This document shows, piece after piece, positions 45,311 to 56,475 of a stretch of 64,000 nucleotides of DNA. A program made the translations under genes and the position numbers. The DNA lies in assembly GCA_021234155.1 (NCBI GenBank), contig JAJEKV010000021.1:13269760-13333759 (forward strand). Direction: 5' to 3'. Source of the DNA: Isoetes taiwanensis (taxonomy: Eukaryota; Streptophyta; Lycopodiopsida; Isoetales; Isoetaceae). Position 1 is the first letter of the stretch, and the number at the start of each line of letters is the position of its first letter. The notes below the pieces were generated by a model. That model had not been told where the DNA came from. It saw only the letters and a list, made by a program, of their open reading frames with translations, and searched no databases.

Positions 45311-45492
45311 ACTTTGTTTCTTATTCTGCAATAATCAACTCGCACTATGCATGAGACTACAGACTAATGTTGGACTGCAGTCTCGCGCATAGCGCGAGTA
45401 AGTATTTTATTATCTTGCTTCAGCATACTTGCACTAAGCGCGAAATGCACATCTACGTGGTACTAACTTATGGTTTTATATTCTTATCTCAG

Positions 45493-45696
45493 ACCATATC
45501 CCATGCAGTTGAGGCAAGCTGGCAATGGATTGAGCTTGGTCGACCAATTTCAAAAAGAAAGACGCAGGGAAAGAAGAAGGACAACTCCTACGAGGAAATG
45601 ATAAAGATGATCAACAAGGTCATCATACAAAAGAAGAAGGATGTTGCAGAGGAGGAAGAGGAAACTGGCACCAAGAAGAAGAAGAAGTCCGTGTAA
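45493..45696 (+). pseudogene. Possible 3' exon of the ParB-like gene
   Basis: After an acceptor TTATCTCAG: TISHAVEASWQWIELGRPIS, then a Lys-rich segment ending EEEEETGTKKKKKSV and a stop. It follows the ParB-like blocks in the same orientation across a short palindrome-bearing intron-like gap. Confidence 0.4.
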
Positions 45697-46272
45697 GGAC
45701 CCTCTGATTCCTACCACATAGTGTTCAGTCTTGATCGTGTCTGTCCTGATCATTGGGGATGGTAGTTAAGCAGTGAGCTTTGAAGATAAAAAAAAAAAGA
45801 TCTAGACCTCAGTAGTATGATGGAAAGACTTTATGTGGATACTGAGAAATTGGACAAGACAACAGTTTGGATCAGATTATTCTGCAGGGAATTGGTGCAG
45901 ATGCAGTGCATGTTCGACTTTCTTTTCATGTATTACTACTACATGTCTGACAGGCAATTCACCAGATATAGCGAACTGTACTACACGCACAGATTGTTGG
46001 CACTTGTATGGTTCTCTTCTGCTTATCCGTGGCAATATTGACTTTGACTCTACTTTTAGTGAAGCTAAAAAATACACTGCTGATCACTACATTTTTTGTT
46101 TTGCTAACCCCTTCTACTCCTTTTACAATGCCAAATTTGATTCTGCCTCTCTTTAAGCCCTCTGGCATGTTTCTTGATTGCCCTTTCCTAAGGCCTACCA
46201 ACTCAGCCTATAATTGCTCAATTTTAAATCATCATCTAGTAATAGTTTTTGGTTGGCTAAGTTTCTTTTCAG

Positions 46273-46428
46273 GTATTGGACATTTTCGGCCATGGAGATC
46301 TAGTTTCCATATTCATCTACTCGAAAGATACACAATTTTGTTTAAAGATGGTGGAAGCACTGAAGTCTGGATGCTCGGCTCTAGCTCTACAAGATTTCTA
46401 TTTGAACATCCCTGAATTATCCCTCTAG
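46273..46428 (+). other. Exon-like segment with stop (51 residues), unknown
   Basis: After an acceptor TTTCTTTTCAG the frame reads VLDIFGHGDLVSIFIYSKDT, QFCLKMVEALKSGCSALALQ and DFYLNIPELSL-stop. It looks like a genuine terminal exon. A run of 11 A lies at about 46561-46571, after a possible 3'UTR. It could belong to the ParB-like gene. No family recognised. Confidence 0.4.
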
Positions 46429-46579
46429 ACAAGTCTAAAGTGAATTTTTATCTCTGTGGTTTATTTTCCTCTTTAAAGGGGCCACATAATCATTCTCTAC
46501 TATTATTTGGCAGAATGATGGATGGTTTTTCTTGATTAATGAAAAAATCAACTCTTACTCTAAAAAAAAAAACAATTAA

Positions 46580-48050
46580 ATTGTTGAAGGGTTGGAGGAG
46601 ATTTGGTGATTATAAATGTGTGACATCGCCAGTTTGCAATCTATGTAGATTTTGAGCCCTTCTTGACATATCTTCTTCAAATGCCTGCCTCTTTTATGAA
46701 GAGTATCAGCAAGATAAGCAATCACAAAGTTTTGAAAAAGACATGTCAAGCTAGGAAACTAAGCATAAAAGCATTTTCTTTTTTCCAGTTTCTTTTCAAT
46801 GCTTTACGTTGTCAGTGCAATAAGCTTCACCTTTACAATAGAATCTAAAGCCGGCACCGTCCTATTTCTGCTTAGGTAGAGGCCTGTGTATCAATTTTGG
46901 CATGGTAGCATTCGGCCATACCAGCAAACTCCGATGTCTCTTCAAGCTACATTAGTAAGGCCATAGAATAGAATAGAATAGAAAGCCTGACTGAGATATC
47001 TTGAGAAAGCTTTGCAACTTGCAAACAATAATTCATTCGCAAGAAGGGAATTATCTAAATGCATTGAATGATGAATGATTGCTGCACAGAATGGATAATA
47101 AAATTAAAAAAAAAAAGATCCCTATCACAAAATTGAAAAGTGTGCATTGAAGATAAATATTTGTAACAAACAAATAAAACAGACAAACAAATACTTGTAG
47201 ACAAACAAAGACATACTTGGAAACCAATTATAGCAGAAAAAGGATACATATCACTATCCAGGATCATTGCAGATATTGCCGAAAGGATTCCAGGTAGAAT
47301 GTTTCGAATATTTTCTATCCTTGTATGAAATCATCCAATGATGGGAGCAGGAATAAAAGACTTTATCACAAAAAGAACTATATTGTCATAGCTAAAGCAG
47401 ATTAGTTTTATCTGCACTTTTTGCATATCCTTGCTTTTATAACACCACAGAATAGATATGGATATAACTACTTATTTAGTTTCAGTACAATAAGGATGTG
47501 CACACTTTATATCAAGTCAAAGCAAATACAAAACACTTTAATTTGCGAAAACTAATGCATGCAGATTATACACGGTCAAGATTGTTTTTAACATGGTTTT
47601 GGTTCCATTATATAGCCACGAATTTAACTTATGCTCGATCATACATAAATCTGATATTCCCAACCCAAAAGTTTTGCTCGGTAAATACACATAAACTCTA
47701 GAAGAGGAGCAAAGTAGGCTTGTCCATAGGTGCATTATTATAAGAGACTACATTATTACAAGGATTCTGCCATGATTTTGTTGTTGGATATGCACTCAGA
47801 ATGCATCTTGTATTATTCTCATGAGGACTCGCATCATGCATCCAAACTGCCTAGGTATGCTCTTTCATCATTCATCTCAGCAGGTGTTTATATTGGTTGA
47901 GAGTGTGTAGCCTCACATCATAGGCTATCCAAAAACTAAGTATAAATCATTACAATTATGAAGCTAAAAATAACTCCTTGATGGAGTTGTTGTTGTTAAC
48001 ATAACAAAGTATGAGGAGATGTTAAATGATGTCCTGCTGAAGGCTTATCA
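46580..48050. other. Unassigned AT-rich stretch
   Basis: No gene is supported. It holds a short (AATAG)n tract at 46966-46981 and, at 47814-47851, one copy of a 38-bp sequence that recurs at 53389. Confidence 0.4.
47814..47851 (+). repeat. Direct repeat, left copy
   Basis: ATTCTCATGAGGACTCGCAT followed by a near-identical CATGCATCCAAACTGCC. The other copy is at 53389-53425 in the same orientation, on the other side of LINE 3. Confidence 0.85.
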
Positions 48051-48112
48051 CTGGGATTAAAAAACCCCACTCTTTCGGGTTTAGGAGGAAAAACCCTAAT
48101 GATAAGCCCTCA
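48050..48112 (-). repeat. LINE 3'UTR-type hairpin, isolated copy
   Basis: On the minus strand GGCTTATCA...TGATAAGCC encloses TTAGGGTTTTTCCTCC and GTGGGGTTTTTT. LINE 1 has the same loop (8140-8215) with a different stem (CCTACTG/GGTAGTAGG). The rest of the LINE is not recognisable here. Confidence 0.65.
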
Positions 48113-48312
48113 GCAAGGAGCTTGGACAATCATCAGGCTACTACAACGGTCCTCAAAAAATATGAATATTGATGAAGCCAAAAAGCGCATGTTAATTGAA
48201 TCCCTGCACAACATAAACACTAAGACATATACAAGATAAAAAAAAAAAACAACTCCAAAATAAAAAGGTTGGTCACGTGTGTCACGCGGAACAATAAATA
48301 AACATAACATAA

Positions 48313-48536
<224 letters not shown>

Positions 48537-48637
48537 GAATAGAATAGAATAGAATAGAATAGAATGTTGATTATTTCGTCTTTGAGACCATCAGGCCTAG
48601 AAGACATAGCAGTAAGAAAAATATGTATAATCGTCAG

Positions 48638-51600
48638 TCATGAAAGTTCTATTTCCAAAGTGCCTTCAATGGAGGCATCATTGGACTCTCTACTCTCATC
48701 TTCATCATATAAATCAAGTAAATGTTTATAACTTGAAATAGACATCTCTCGCATTTTTAGCACCTCTATTAGAAAGTCTCCAATAGTGGTAGCTTCAAGC
48801 GCAAAAAATTCAAGAAGCGTTTTAACATTCGTGAACTGGAATCTGTGCCTTATGTTCTGATAGGCAGGGCATAGCAGTATCAAATGTTCTTCATCCTCAA
48901 TCTCGTCACAACCACATACTTTGCATGTTCTTCTACTTCTAAGAAGGTTCCCCCATCTTCCTACTTCCACTCCCAAATGGTGAGAGCTAAGCCTTAGTCT
49001 GCACACAGTTTGCCTTTTATATGGAGAGAGATTTCTGCTAAGGTGCGGTGCTTCTTGCAAAGACGGATTTATGACCCTCCTATAAAAGTCCATTTTCGTG
49101 CCAGCGGTGTGCCATAATTTCCATTGCACATTCGCATGTACCCAAGCTCTTATGTTGTTCCCTTCATCAGGCATTTCGTCTAACGACATCCCCCATTTAG
49201 TTAGGCACTCTTGAATATCTGTAAACCAACCTTGTTGGCTGCTTTGACTCATAGAAAGGCGGGGAAGACTATTGTCATCCATCTTGAGCACCTTTTTCAC
49301 ATACCTCAATGTCTGACATAATGCTTCTGCTTCGAGGGGCATCATGCCTGCTTCTGCTAGCAGCATAGGATAAGGTGTTTGCATTTTACAACCTAATTCG
49401 GTTATCAAAAATTTCTTTTGTACCTTCTCGATCCTCTTCCAAGCATCTAGAGAAAGACCTGGCCCCCATACCTCACATCCGTATAGGATAATGCTTTGGA
49501 CAAGTGCATAATATAGTTTTTTCTTTAGTCCCCAATCAAAAATTTCTGCTTTTTTACATTTCCTCTGCAAAGCGTACAATGCTTTCAACCCCCCATCTGC
49601 TCTTTGTTCTGCTGCTTTGCTCCAGCTATAATTATGATCAACTATGAGCCCCAAGTATTTATAGGTATGTGTAATTTGTACCTTGTGTCCTTCATAAAAG
49701 AAATCGTAATCACGTACCCGTGTTCCAAAGATAAGGATCTTGGTCTTGTCTAGATTGACTTGTAGCTCTGATTTTTGGCAGAAAGCATGTAAGGCATCTA
49801 GATGTCTTTGCATAGCAGCAACTGTTCTAGCAAAGAGCACTATGTCATCTGCATATAAGAGCAATAATATAGTATATCCTGCAATGGAGGTACCATCTCC
49901 ACCATTGCGTCTCATCCAATCTTCCAATTCATCTATATAAAGCCCAAAAAGGGTTGGAGATAAGGGGCAGCCCTGCTTGACACCCATATTGCTAGTGACC
50001 TTGTCTTTGCATTTATTACTCAAAGGGTACGACAATTGAATCGTTACCTTTTCATACAACTGAGCGACCGCATTTCTTAATTCAAGAGGTACTCCCAACT
50101 TTTCCATTCTATTATATATATTATGTCTCTTAACCATGTCGAAAGCTTTTGTAAGATCTACAAAAAGCGCAAAGCATGGTTTCCTTGTCTTCTTAACTGC
50201 ATCTACTGCTGCTCTGAAAGTGACCAAGTGGTCAATAGTGGACTTATTTGGGCGAAACCCAGCTTGCCCTTTGGCTCTCACATCATTTTCTTCAGCCCAT
50301 TGCTCTAGAATGGTGGCGAGCAACTTAGCAAAAATGTTACCTACCATGATCATTCTGTAATTACCAGGGTTATGTGGATCCCCTGATTTATAAATTGGTG
50401 TCACTCTGTTCACTTTCCAATCAGCAGGAAGGCCATTCATTAAAGCATCATTCATCATTTCTGTGATTTTGCTGTAAATTGTAAGGTCGGCCCATTTGAT
50501 CATCTCTGCAACTAAGCCTGTTGAATCTGCAGCTTTTCCATTGGAAAGTTTCTTTATCCCCAAGGCCACTTCAGTTAATGTTATTTGTAGCTTTGTCCCA
50601 TCGTTAGGCATGGTTCCATCGACACCATCTATATGGTATAGTTTATGTAGCTGCCTCACTAGGTCACTTATATCCAGGTCACAGGATTGGTGCTTCCTAG
50701 GTTTTAAGCGCGCCCAAAATCTCCTTGGATTAGCAACCATATCATCTACCAAAACTATTTGCCTTTGATGCATATACTCTCTTTTTTTCTTTGTAATAAG
50801 CTTGCGCTATTCCCTCCTGATGCATATCCTATTTTCATTGTTTGTAGCGTGCAGCTCCTTTCTTTTTTTCTTGCATTCTTCATCATACCAACTGTTGCAA
50901 GGGAGCCCCTTAGCTTTGCGATGTGACATGAAGCATTGTTTAGCGGCCTCTAGAAGCAGTGATGTGAGCTTTGCGCTTATGCCATTGGCATCCCTTGGCC
51001 ACAATGTCTCGGCTGCTTTCTTCTCACATATGCGCTCATATGCTTCAGATTTGCGATGGTCCATGCGCACTATGTTTATGGTATCAAACTTGGCATTATG
51101 CCTTTGTTTGCTTATAATTTGCATTTCAATGACAAGAGGCACATGGTCATAATCCCTAACATCGGCCATGTAAAAGTCTGAAATATATTGTGCCATATGA
51201 GCTTTTGCTAAGACAAAGTCAACCACACTAAGGCCCTCACCTGAGGGTCCTTTTGAGGTGCATGCTGCAAATTTGGGATATTTATCGATCCCATTGTAAA
51301 TCATCAAGTCTAAACCATTACACATGCTCAAAAGATGCCCACCTTGCGGTGTAATATGTTTATATACATCATTAGTGTTTCTAGACCATCCCATCTTTTG
51401 GATATCATCATCGTCCAAAGCCTCCATCCACAGTGGGTCATGTTCTGTGTTAACCATGCTTGCTTGTTTTTCTACTACCCTGCCATTAAAGTCTCCCATT
51501 AATATGACATCTCCATGTGCCATCAAATCGCCAAAACCCTTTCGTCTCCATCCTTTGACATTCCAGACTGAATGAAGCAACTGAAAATCAGGTATATCTG

Positions 51601-51736
51601 GAAGTCCGTCTTCCTCATGTTCATGTGTTTCAAGAAATAAAATTAGATCCCAAGATGCGAGAACATCGTCAAGTTTGACAACTTCACGTGCCTTGCCATT
51701 AATGTTCCACGAGCATATCCTGATGGTCTGTTGTTC
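48638..51736 (-). pseudogene. LINE 3 ORF2 (endonuclease-reverse transcriptase), one stop and an EN deletion
   Basis: Begins EQQTIRICSWNINGKAREVV (EN motif) with LILFLETHEHEED, then jumps from VWNVKGWRRKGFG to DLMAHGDVILMGDFNGR, skipping roughly 80 residues present in LINEs 1 and 2. The EN C-terminus follows. A TAG at 50809-50807 lies in ICIRRE-stop-RKLITKKKREY, where LINE 4 has Tyr. From there 711 residues are open: RT with NYRMIMVGNIFAKLLATILE, CFALFVDLTKAFDMVKR, GVKQGCPLSPTLFGLYIDEL and the catalytic LLYADDIVLFAR, then YKYLGLIVDHNYSW. The C-terminal zinc knuckle is CKVCGCDEIEDEEHLILLC. RT is intact; EN is not. Confidence 0.9.
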
Positions 51737-52393
51737 CTATTCGATGTGTTCTTCAACGATTACTTTGCCATTTTTCCAATAGGTTTTCTTCCCTTCTTGT
51801 CTAGCTGTTTTCATCCTTTGAATTTGTTCTTTATGCTGCAAAAATTGCATCTGTGTCAAATCCCCATTTATCCATATTTTTTCCTTTAAATCTTTCAGTT
51901 GCGTCCTTTTCTGCATGACCCTGAATTTATCATCTCTGCTGGCAAATTTGACAACTATATTGTGAGTTTTGCCATTAAATTTGCCTACCCTGTATGCTTC
52001 AAGCACGCCACTTTGTGCGATATTCAATTTTTGAGCAAAAAATGCATTAACTTCCTCTTTAGTGTTTTCCTCTTCTTTTTCTGCCAAGCCTGCAATGCGT
52101 ATATTCAATGCTTTTTGCTGCCTCTGTTGTTGTTCCAACATATCATCCATTCTCATATTAAATTTCTCCACAACATCCTTTAAAGACTCATCTTCTTCAC
52201 CGTACTCTTTCACTGGTGGAGTATTGTTTTTCACATCTGCTATTTCCTGCTTTAGCTGTGTATTTTCTTGCTTCAATTCTGCGAGATTATTGCTGATTTG
52301 CCTAAGTACATTCACTATTTCAGTATCTCGGACTGCTGCTTCTCTTTTGTTCTGTTCCAGTGTGTCAAGCATTTTCAACATAAGGCTATTCAT
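51737..52393 (-). CDS. LINE 3 ORF1 (L1-type RNA-binding protein)
   Basis: 218 residues. Residues 1-70 form a heptad-rich coiled coil (MLDTLEQNKREAAVRDTEIV, NNLAELKQENTQLKQEIADV). Residues 95-190 form an L1-type RRM: KALNIRIAGLAEKEEENTKE, GVLEAYRVGKFNGKTHNIVV, KFASRDDKFRVMQKRTQLK and IWINGDLTQMQF. A basic C-terminal segment (KTARQEGKKTYWKNGKVI) follows. Such proteins trimerise and coat the element RNA. The frame is intact and ends TAG at 51739-51737. ORF2 continues in the same frame immediately after that codon. Confidence 0.85.
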   Translation of the reverse strand: MNSLMLKMLDTLEQNKREAAVRDTEIVNVLRQISNNLAELKQENTQLKQEIADVKNNTPPVKEYGEEDESLKDVVEKFNMRMDDMLEQQQRQQKALNIRIAGLAEKEEENTKEEVNAFFAQKLNIAQSGVLEAYRVGKFNGKTHNIVVKFASRDDKFRVMQKRTQLKDLKEKIWINGDLTQMQFLQHKEQIQRMKTARQEGKKTYWKNGKVIVEEHIE

Positions 52394-52476
52394 ATTTGTG
52401 AGCAGTAGCAGAATCTGGCCGCTTTGTCCTGAATCCCCCTAATTGAAAGTATGAATAGGAAAAGGAAAATGAGAGC

Positions 52477-52836
52477 TTACTTGAGGTCCCGATAGTAGGC
52501 TTGGGAAGTTCGGCTGCTGCAAAAACCCAGGTTGCTCCTGCAGAGTAGTGGCATGCTTCGGTTCTGCTGCAGGTTCGGTGCTATCAGATTCTGATTCTGA
52601 ATTCTCTGATTCTGGTTACTTCTTATGCTTTTTGTAGGGCCCAATTTGGCAGGCCCCAAGTCTGTTCCCAGCAAACCAGAATGCCCATCTCTGTTTTTTG
52701 CTCTCTTTATATTTCCTTGGCCTGATTCAGAGCCTAGGCATCCTGCTCCACCATCGATTTTGTCACACATATTCTTGCTTTTTACATCAGAGATGGGTTC
52801 AGATGTCCCTGTCTTTTTCTTTGCCATCGTTTTCAA
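52477..52836 (-). other. LINE 3 5'-region open frame
   Basis: A 119-residue frame starting MKTMAKKKTGTSEPISDVKS with basic and Gly-rich sequence, ending YYRDLK-stop. It may be the original N-terminus of ORF1, since it lies just upstream of it, or an independent upstream ORF. No domain recognised. Confidence 0.4.
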
Positions 52837-53011
52837 ATACTAGAAGGCAGGCCGATTTGTTCGAGGTCGGATCTGTCCTGGCAGATGTGGCGGCCCTCCA
52901 GGCCCGATGAGCCCTGGCACGCTACAGCTCAGATCTCGACTTCTTTTCTCCAAGATGTGCCAGCCAAGAAAACCTGAGAAAAAACAATCACTTGCGCTCG
53001 GGGTCGGGGTC

Positions 53012-53187
<176 letters not shown>

Positions 53188-53232
53188 AATTATACATAAT
53201 TAAAAAGGGATTGGGGGGAGGGGTGGCTTCAA

Positions 53233-53776
53233 GAGGAAGAGAAAGGAAACTGCCGAGACGAAGAAGAAACACCGATTTCAGAAATTGAAAAAGATTTTTG
53301 CTATAAAACTAAGCCAAAGATCCAAAACTGCATGCAAAATATGCATGCATGCCCTCCTGAGAATCTCGATCCTACGGATCGATTCGCATTCTCATGAGGA
53401 CTCGCATCGTGCATCCAAACCGCCGATAAGAAGAGAACTCTACTTAATTCTGAAGAATTGCGAAGGACGAAATAGAATTGCCTCAATCCAGACAACCAGG
53501 CCAGGATGGAAAGAGGAGAAGGAAGAAACGTTAAGAATTATCTATCCATGCAGGACGAAGCCCCCTTCCCTTTGCATGGTTCAAGAGAAAGAGAATAGAA
53601 ACTACTGAGACGAAGAAGAAACGCCAATTTTAGAAGATAAAAAAAGGACTCCTGCTATAAAAAACTAAACCGGCGATTCAAACCTGCATGCAAAATATGC
53701 ATGCAAAACATGCATGCATGCATGCTCCTCCTCCTGAGAATCTCGATCCTACGGATTGATTCACATTCTTCTGCCA
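53233..53776. repeat. Tandem duplication, period about 349 bp
   Basis: GAGACGAAGAAGAAAC, TGCATGCAAAATATGCATGC and CTGAGAATCTCGATCCTACG recur in order, about 349 bp apart (53233-53390 and 53582-53770). The GCATGC palindromes are more numerous in the second copy. The 38-bp direct repeat at 53389-53425 is inside the first unit. Confidence 0.85.
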
Positions 53777-54855
53777 TCATTTCAGCTATCAATTTTATCA
53801 GCAAAAGAGGAGCAAGAAAATTGTATTACTAAATGTAGCAGCAAAGAGAGTAGACTATATGGGGCAGGATCAAGCATGCAGAGCATAACAAATATAGGAG
53901 GCATAGCTCCATTGACTGTATGTATTCTATAAATTATTCAAGCCAGCATACAGAAACTGTAATGTAGGCTAGACTCCAGTGCAACAAATATTTGAAAAGT
54001 ATATAACCAGAATTGTAACTACACAATTGATCATACGTGATGAGCAATAAATGGAAATTCACCACAGAGACCACTTCAAGGATGAATCAAGCTTGAAAAC
54101 ATGTGATTATTGGAGGCAAATCTGCTTTTGAATCTGGAAAGATACAATAGTTGTATATCTATATTTGAAGCAAGACCACAATGGTTTTAAAGTAAGAGGG
54201 AGCATAAAATTTCACATTTACATACCCAAAACTAAGTTTGCCACATATTTATCCTGTCTGGAACCACCATCTCTATACTTTAAACTGCTTGCTAGAATCT
54301 AGTTTTGGAAAGTAATATCAAACTCATGAGATACGGCCATGACGGGTTCTGTGAATGCTGACCACATCATAACAAATCTGACAAATGACGTATTTTCTAG
54401 TAGGTTTACGATGCAATGTTTTTTGCGTTTCATAAATGCAATAGATAAATTGTGCAAAATAGATGCAACTTTAGAGATCGTTGGCTCCGAATACTGTCAA
54501 GATACAATATTATAGTGAATTCAGATACTAGCAGATCTCCTTTCATGAAAGAGTACAACAATGTTTGTTCAGACTGGATACTAACATCCACAAACATCAT
54601 AATGTAAGCCTCTAGACAACTCGAATACATAATATAGCTAAAATCATACCTGTCATATCTAAAACAACTTCTTATTATGGGTCATCTTGCAGGTCAAAAC
54701 ATTAACAGCTTCATGCATAGTTCTGTAGATTTAAAAGCGCCTTCGAGAATGAGAAGAACGATGCAGTTTCAAATAAAGATGAAGATTGACATCTCACGCT
54801 TAATTATATCTGATCTAATACAAATTAAAAGATAGAGAAAAGGAAGAAGAAGAGA
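53777..54855. other. Unassigned stretch
   Basis: AT-rich with short open frames only. Nothing recognisable. Confidence 0.4.
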
Positions 54856-55052
54856 TTTTAACGTCACGCCACAAGGCAGCGTCCTATCGGACATGTGACA
54901 CTTTACAACACACCCAGATGGGTCCTGCCCCCACCACTTTACATTGCTGAAGTGGGTCCTTCCCCCACCAACTTTACATTGCATGACCACTTTTACAACG
55001 AGGCGTTGAACCCGTGACCTTGGGTATGGCAGTTTAACGTCTTACCACAGGA
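54856..55052 (-). mobile_element. tRNA-derived SINE, second copy
   Basis: Minus strand: head TCCTGTGGTAAGACGTTAAA with B box GGTCACGGGTTCAACGCC, a body with two GCAATGTAAAG-TGGTGGG stretches, and the tail GTCACATGTCCGATAGGACG, CTTGTGGCGTGACGTTAAAA followed by TCTTCTTCTTCC. Body and tail match 7203-7440. The tRNA-like head differs. Confidence 0.78.
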
Positions 55053-56300
55053 GAATTGAAAAACTTACTTAATATTGTCACTGAAAAAGAATAATATGGA
55101 AATTGATATTTCAGAGAGCACCTTTATAAGCATGGCCCTTCATAATAAGTAATGGGCATTGACACAAATCTGGCTAGAGTGCATTGAGATCACATAGTGG
55201 ATCGTGTTTCTCTGGCAGAACCATATATGGGAAATCAATGTAATCATGGAAAGGCGCTAAATTCAAAGCTGGCAATCTTTTTCTGAGTCTTTAATAGATC
55301 TGATCCACATTTAAGTATGCTATTTCCAAGTAGATCAAACAAGAAGAAGAGTTGAACCAAGTCTTCTGACACTCAAATATGTGGTAATCCAATTAAGCAG
55401 TCTTTGGGTGTTAATGAGGTATTCAAAGCGACAACCCTTATATACCACGACTGGTTAGAGCAGAAGAAGAAGAAGAAGAAGAAGAAGAAGTTGGCAAGTG
55501 TTAGGAACAGAAGAAACATTCGTAGCCAAATAGCTTGGTTGCGGGAAGCCATGGAGGCATATATTTTTATTGTTGATAGCTACAGTAGACAAAATTTATT
55601 TTGCAAATGTGCACACACTTAAGTTAACTGGTTTGCAAAAGAAGAACGGTCATATAGATGTGTGTTACCTTCGGTCATTTTTATATCACCACTATGGCCT
55701 TTGGACCTTGTTGTGGTGGGCTAATGATGCTATATATAAGGTCTAATGCCTGAGCAATAACGATGATCTTCTATAATGGACAGGAAGACTGATCGTTTCT
55801 ATGCTGATTGGAGAAAATATGAGAATTTGGTGCCATAAAAGATTCTCATCTTGTTTAGGCAATAAAAACCCATGCTGGCTTAGTGGTTTTCCAATATTAC
55901 TATCGTTCAATATTTCAATGCTTCGTATAGAACATCAGTATTTGAATATCAACAAGATGGGAAGTCTATATCCAGTGACCTTGCATATCATCTGGTGCAT
56001 AACTGCACAAGACTTCAAGATCTTGAACTTGGAAGGTGTGTGCAAGGTTTGATTGTCTATGCTAATCTTGATTTTGTAGGCGTCTTAGCTGACTTCTATC
56101 ATGCTTTTGCATGTTCAAGCTTAGCCATATTGAAAAGTGTAAACTATTGGTTGTCTTCTGGGTGTATCCTTCCAAGTTTAACAAGCCATGAACAAAATGT
56201 TTAGTTAGAATAATTAAATTACAATAATGTTAGTGGAAAAAAAGACCAAGATGCCCACACAGAAAGACCCTAAGAAAATTTTTTCCCAGCATCCAAGATC
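55053..56300. other. Unassigned stretch with (AGA)n
   Basis: No supported gene. A nine-to-ten-unit (AGA) tract lies at 55461-55491. Short frames (55801-56204) have no recognised domain. Confidence 0.4.
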
Positions 56301-56475
56301 CTAACTGGCACTGTTCCGAAATTGCTTGTATTTTTGGCGAGATTGTTTCCGCTTAAAATCCAACGTGGACAATAAATTGTTCACGCTAGACGGTAGCAAA
56401 CAGGGGTTCCGAGGAACTTCACCAACATTGTCAGAAAACCCTTCAATCAGCTCGTACATGTGGGTTCCATGGTAT
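56301..56475 (-). other. Possible terminal exon, unknown protein
   Basis: After a strong acceptor (CCTATCACCTCTTTTAG) the frame reads YHGTHMYELIEGFSDNVGEV, PRNPCLLPSSVNNLLSTLDF and KRKQSRQKYKQFRNSAS-stop. The basic C-terminus and long open frame look like real coding sequence. The only gene upstream on this strand is SEC61 gamma, 485 bp away, which has its own stop. So this is either a displaced exon or part of another transcript. Confidence 0.4.

Larger units (their letters stand above)
43611..45440. repeat. Dispersed CTCGCGC-N-GCGCGAG palindromes
   Basis: Short palindromes of one family: CTCGCGTTATGCGCGAATC (43615), GAGTCGCGCTATGCGCGAAT (43760), GATTCGCGCGTAGCGCGAGT (43945), GACTCGCGCTACGCGTGAAT (44060), CTCGCGCATAGCGCGAG (45381), and weaker forms near 44130, 45340 and 45433. 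They lie around and between the coding pieces of the ParB-like pseudogene. Confidence 0.8.

Noticed and set aside
46561-46571. Poly(A) run as proof of a processed retrocopy
   Set aside because: The upstream exon-like segments are separated by intron-like gaps with splice sites, which a processed copy would lack.
46966-46981. (AATAG)n as the tail of another LINE
   Set aside because: The sequence next to it does not match the conserved LINE 3' end in either orientation.
52425-52490. An intron joining the 5' open frame of LINE 3 to ORF1 (GTAAGC ... AATTAG)
   Set aside because: Splice-like sequences are present, but joining them gives the wrong frame, and retrotransposons rarely keep introns.
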